Shown: positions 62,390 through 64,000 of the stretch, piece after piece
Layout of the letters: the number at the start of each line of letters is the position of its first letter
How positions within the stretch are numbered: position 1 is the stretch's first letter
Assembly: GCF_000186705.1 (NCBI RefSeq)
Contig: NZ_AEUE01000004.1
Location: forward strand, 1 to 64,000
From: Citromicrobium sp. JLT1363
Lineage (GTDB): Bacteria; Pseudomonadota; Alphaproteobacteria; Sphingomonadales; Sphingomonadaceae
Length of the DNA stretch: 64,000 nucleotides
Direction of reading: 5' to 3'
Translations under genes and position numbers: made by a program
The notes under the pieces: model-generated
Seen by the model: only the letters and a program-made list of their open reading frames with translations
Databases searched by the model: none
Told to the model about the DNA's origin: nothing

Positions 62390-62608
62390 TTACAAGCTGA
62401 CGTCGCTCGTGTCTTCGTCGTCCGTCGCTTCGACGATCGCGTACACGACACCCGCCAGAGCGAGGGCGCCGAGAACGCCAGCCGCCGCGCCGATTTCGCT
62501 TTCGTCTTCGACGGGAGCAGCCGAGCGATCAAGGCTGATTTCTGCGACCGCCGGGGCCGAAGCAAGCGACATGGCTGCGGCAGCAACGGCCAGAGTGCGA
62601 ATCTTCAT
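62390..62608 (-). CDS. Small secreted protein with acidic DVSL tail (paralogue 2)
   Basis: 72 residues from ATG 62606-62608 with ribosome site AAGGAGACG. Signal peptide MKIRTLAVAAAAMSLASAPAVA, then EISLDRSAAPVEDESEIG, a hydrophobic segment (about 42-60) and the tail DDEDTSDVSL. Clearly duplicated from or with the gene at 61918-62133. Probably anchored in the inner membrane or exported. Function unknown. Confidence 0.78.
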   Translation of the reverse strand: MKIRTLAVAAAAMSLASAPAVAEISLDRSAAPVEDESEIGAAAGVLGALALAGVVYAIVEATDDEDTSDVSL

Positions 62609-62930
62609 AATTAACGTCTCCTTGCGGGATTTCGGCGTTTTTTGTTCGAGTAACTTGTATACGGCTTGGGCTGCTAATGGTTTCATTTGCCGGGATTTGC
62701 AACCCACAATTCCAAAAAAATGCTCTCAGTTTCCATCATGTTGCCTATCGGCAACGCCTCAAAAAGCGGCCTCTGGAACCTGCTATCCAATGGCCAACTT
62801 CCCGGTGGCCGAGGGGTTCCCCGGAAACCGCTTGCGGAACTTTCCAAATCCGGCCCTGCGGATAGAAACCCTCTATGAAAATTTGATTACCTGCAAGGGG
62901 TTGGGGCGACAGGCGGTGTGGGGGTCGCGG
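62609..62930. other. Intergenic region upstream of the small secreted gene
   Basis: 322 bases with no coding frame of merit, lower in GC than the genes. It contains the ribosome site of the 72-residue gene and the 3' boundary of the amidohydrolase gene. Several small hairpins occur (for example around 62805-62835) but none is a clear terminator, and no strong promoter box is recognisable. Confidence 0.5.
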
Positions 62931-64000
62931 TCAATCGCCCCGCCGGTAGACCTGCTTCCCCGCGATCCAGGTCTCCAGCACACGGGTTTCGCGAATCGCC
63001 TGCGGGCTGGCGCGCGCAATATCCCGGTCGATCACCACGAAATCGGCGCGTTCGCCCTCGACCAGCCTGCCGAAGCGCCCCTCCGCAAAGCCGGCAAAAG
63101 CCGCATCGGCGGTAAAGCCACGCCAGGCAGCCATGCGCGAGAGGCGTTCCCGAGCCATCCAGCCGCCGGGCGGCATGCCATCGCCATCGATCCGGGTCAT
63201 GGCGACCGCCATGCCCACGAAGGGGGCGGCGCGCTCGACAGGAGCGTCCGACCCCAGGGCCAGTCGGGCGCCAGCATCCTTCAGGCTTGCCCAGGGATAG
63301 GCGCCCGGCAGACGCTCCGGCCCCAGCCGCGCTTCGGCCATCAGCCTGTCGGATGTCTGGTGGACAGGCTGGACAGAGGCGATGATGCCGTACTTCCCGA
63401 AGCGTTCGATGTCCGCCGGGTCGACGATCTGCGCATGCTCGATTCGCCAGCGCCGGTCACCGCGATAGCTTTCCGACAATTCCTCGATAGCGGCCAGAGC
63501 CTCGGCATTGGCGGCATCGCCGATTGCGTGGACCGCAACCTGATAATTCTCCATCGCGGCACGGCTCATCTTGTTGCGCAGCTGGGTGTCGGTCAGCAGG
63601 GGGAGGCCGGTATTGTCCGCATCGTCCGTGTAGGGCGCCTTGAGCCAGGCACCGCGCGATCCCAGCGCGCCGTCGAGATAGAGCTTCACCCCGTTCAGTC
63701 GCAGACGATCCTCGTAAAGCCACGGGGTCGGCCCGGTCCCGCCGATCACCTCCATATCCTCGATCCCGGCGGCATAGGACATGATCCGCATGCGCAGGCG
63801 GCCCGAATCGCCCGCACGGCGATAGGTCTGCCAGTCGAGCAGCGTCGTCCCCATATCGGCGACGGCGGTTATTCCCTGCGACAACAGAATGTTCTGCGCC
63901 TCGTACAGGGCTGCGTCCCGGTCCACCGGCCGCGGGGCGGGAACGACCTTCTGGACCAGCTCGGCCGCGGCGTCGACGAACACCCCGCTGGGTGCCCCGC
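62931..64000 (-). CDS. Amidohydrolase family protein (YtcJ-like), N-terminal part missing
   Basis: Open on the minus strand from the right edge, so about 356 codons of the C-terminal part are present and the start lies outside the window. The visible part has the YtcJ-like amidohydrolase_3 pattern: GVKLYLDGALGSRGAWL, HAIGDAANAEALAAIEEL, RRWRIEHAQIVDP with the metal-binding His residues, GSDAPVE and FVVIDRDIARA. Probable substrate class is an imidazolone or amide; not assignable. Encoded next to unrelated genes. Confidence 0.9.
   Translation of the reverse strand, partial: GAPSGVFVDAAAELVQKVVPAPRPVDRDAALYEAQNILLSQGITAVADMGTTLLDWQTYRRAGDSGRLRMRIMSYAAGIEDMEVIGGTGPTPWLYEDRLRLNGVKLYLDGALGSRGAWLKAPYTDDADNTGLPLLTDTQLRNKMSRAAMENYQVAVHAIGDAANAEALAAIEELSESYRGDRRWRIEHAQIVDPADIERFGKYGIIASVQPVHQTSDRLMAEARLGPERLPGAYPWASLKDAGARLALGSDAPVERAAPFVGMAVAMTRIDGDGMPPGGWMARERLSRMAAWRGFTADAAFAGFAEGRFGRLVEGERADFVVIDRDIARASPQAIRETRVLETWIAGKQVYRRGD

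Noticed and set aside
1-64000. CRISPR array, tRNA or rRNA genes, phage or insertion sequences
   Set aside because: No series of regularly spaced repeats, cloverleaf-like sequence, rRNA segment, transposase or integrase reading frame was recognised.

Overview
The window looks like a chromosomal segment of a high-GC alphaproteobacterium of the order Sphingomonadales, most likely the Erythrobacteraceae (an Erythrobacter-, Qipengyuania- or Altererythrobacter-like organism). This is inferred from gene content and protein style, not from a database search. Supporting features are an ATP12-type F1-ATPase chaperone, a GatCAB amidotransferase, an argS-SPOR-nagZ-scpA-scpB-tatABC string, an OmpA-signal-type TonB receptor with a very short plug leader, a CpaB/C/D/E-type Tad pilus cluster and APH-type homoserine kinase. 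About 62 protein genes fill nearly the whole window. I saw no rRNA or tRNA gene, CRISPR array, prophage or insertion sequence.

Layout. 1-2139: 5' part of valS (minus). 2222-5907: a four-gene Mla/MCE lipid-transport operon (plus). 5904-9690: a tightly coupled minus-strand run of ATP12 chaperone, small membrane protein, HAD phosphatase, PaiB-like protein, RluA-type pseudouridine synthase and CrcB fluoride channel. 9943-18861: plus-strand rpsU, FKBP isomerase, a DUF4153-type membrane protein, gatC, gatA, an unrecognised small gene, gatB, a GDSL esterase, an FG-GAP propeller protein and trmL. 18851-28000: envelope and secreted proteins, including an SH3 protein, two coupled secreted unknowns, an M16 protease, a penicillin-acylase-type hydrolase and a membrane protein. 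28169-35154: a GT4 glycosyltransferase, clpB, and a convergent TonB-dependent receptor. 35663-41761: fatty-acid/acyl-CoA genes (thiolase, SDR, enoyl-CoA hydratase), an amidoligase, a duplicated-domain secreted protein and a thio-nucleoside phosphorylase. 41819-49195: a minus-strand Tad/Flp pilus operon (cpaA-B-C-D-E-tadB-tadC). 49294-54070: a hydrolase, FAD oxidoreductase, YegP-like protein, rnhA, thrB and ispH. 54156-61792: lipoprotein, argS, SPOR protein, nagZ, scpAB and tatABC. 61918-62608: two paralogous tiny secreted proteins, each with its own terminator. 62931-64000: 3' part of a YtcJ-like amidohydrolase.

Most genes are housekeeping or envelope functions organised in operons with start/stop overlaps, suggesting translational coupling. 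The points that most merit a second look are: an in-frame palindromic repeat that adds a low-complexity peptide to ValS; a low-GC orphan gene wedged between gatA and gatB; a Tad cluster without its motor ATPase (tadA/cpaF) or pilin; a stand-alone amidoligase; and twin small secreted proteins ending in the same acidic DVSL tail. I did not find a clearly new multi-gene defence or biosynthetic system.
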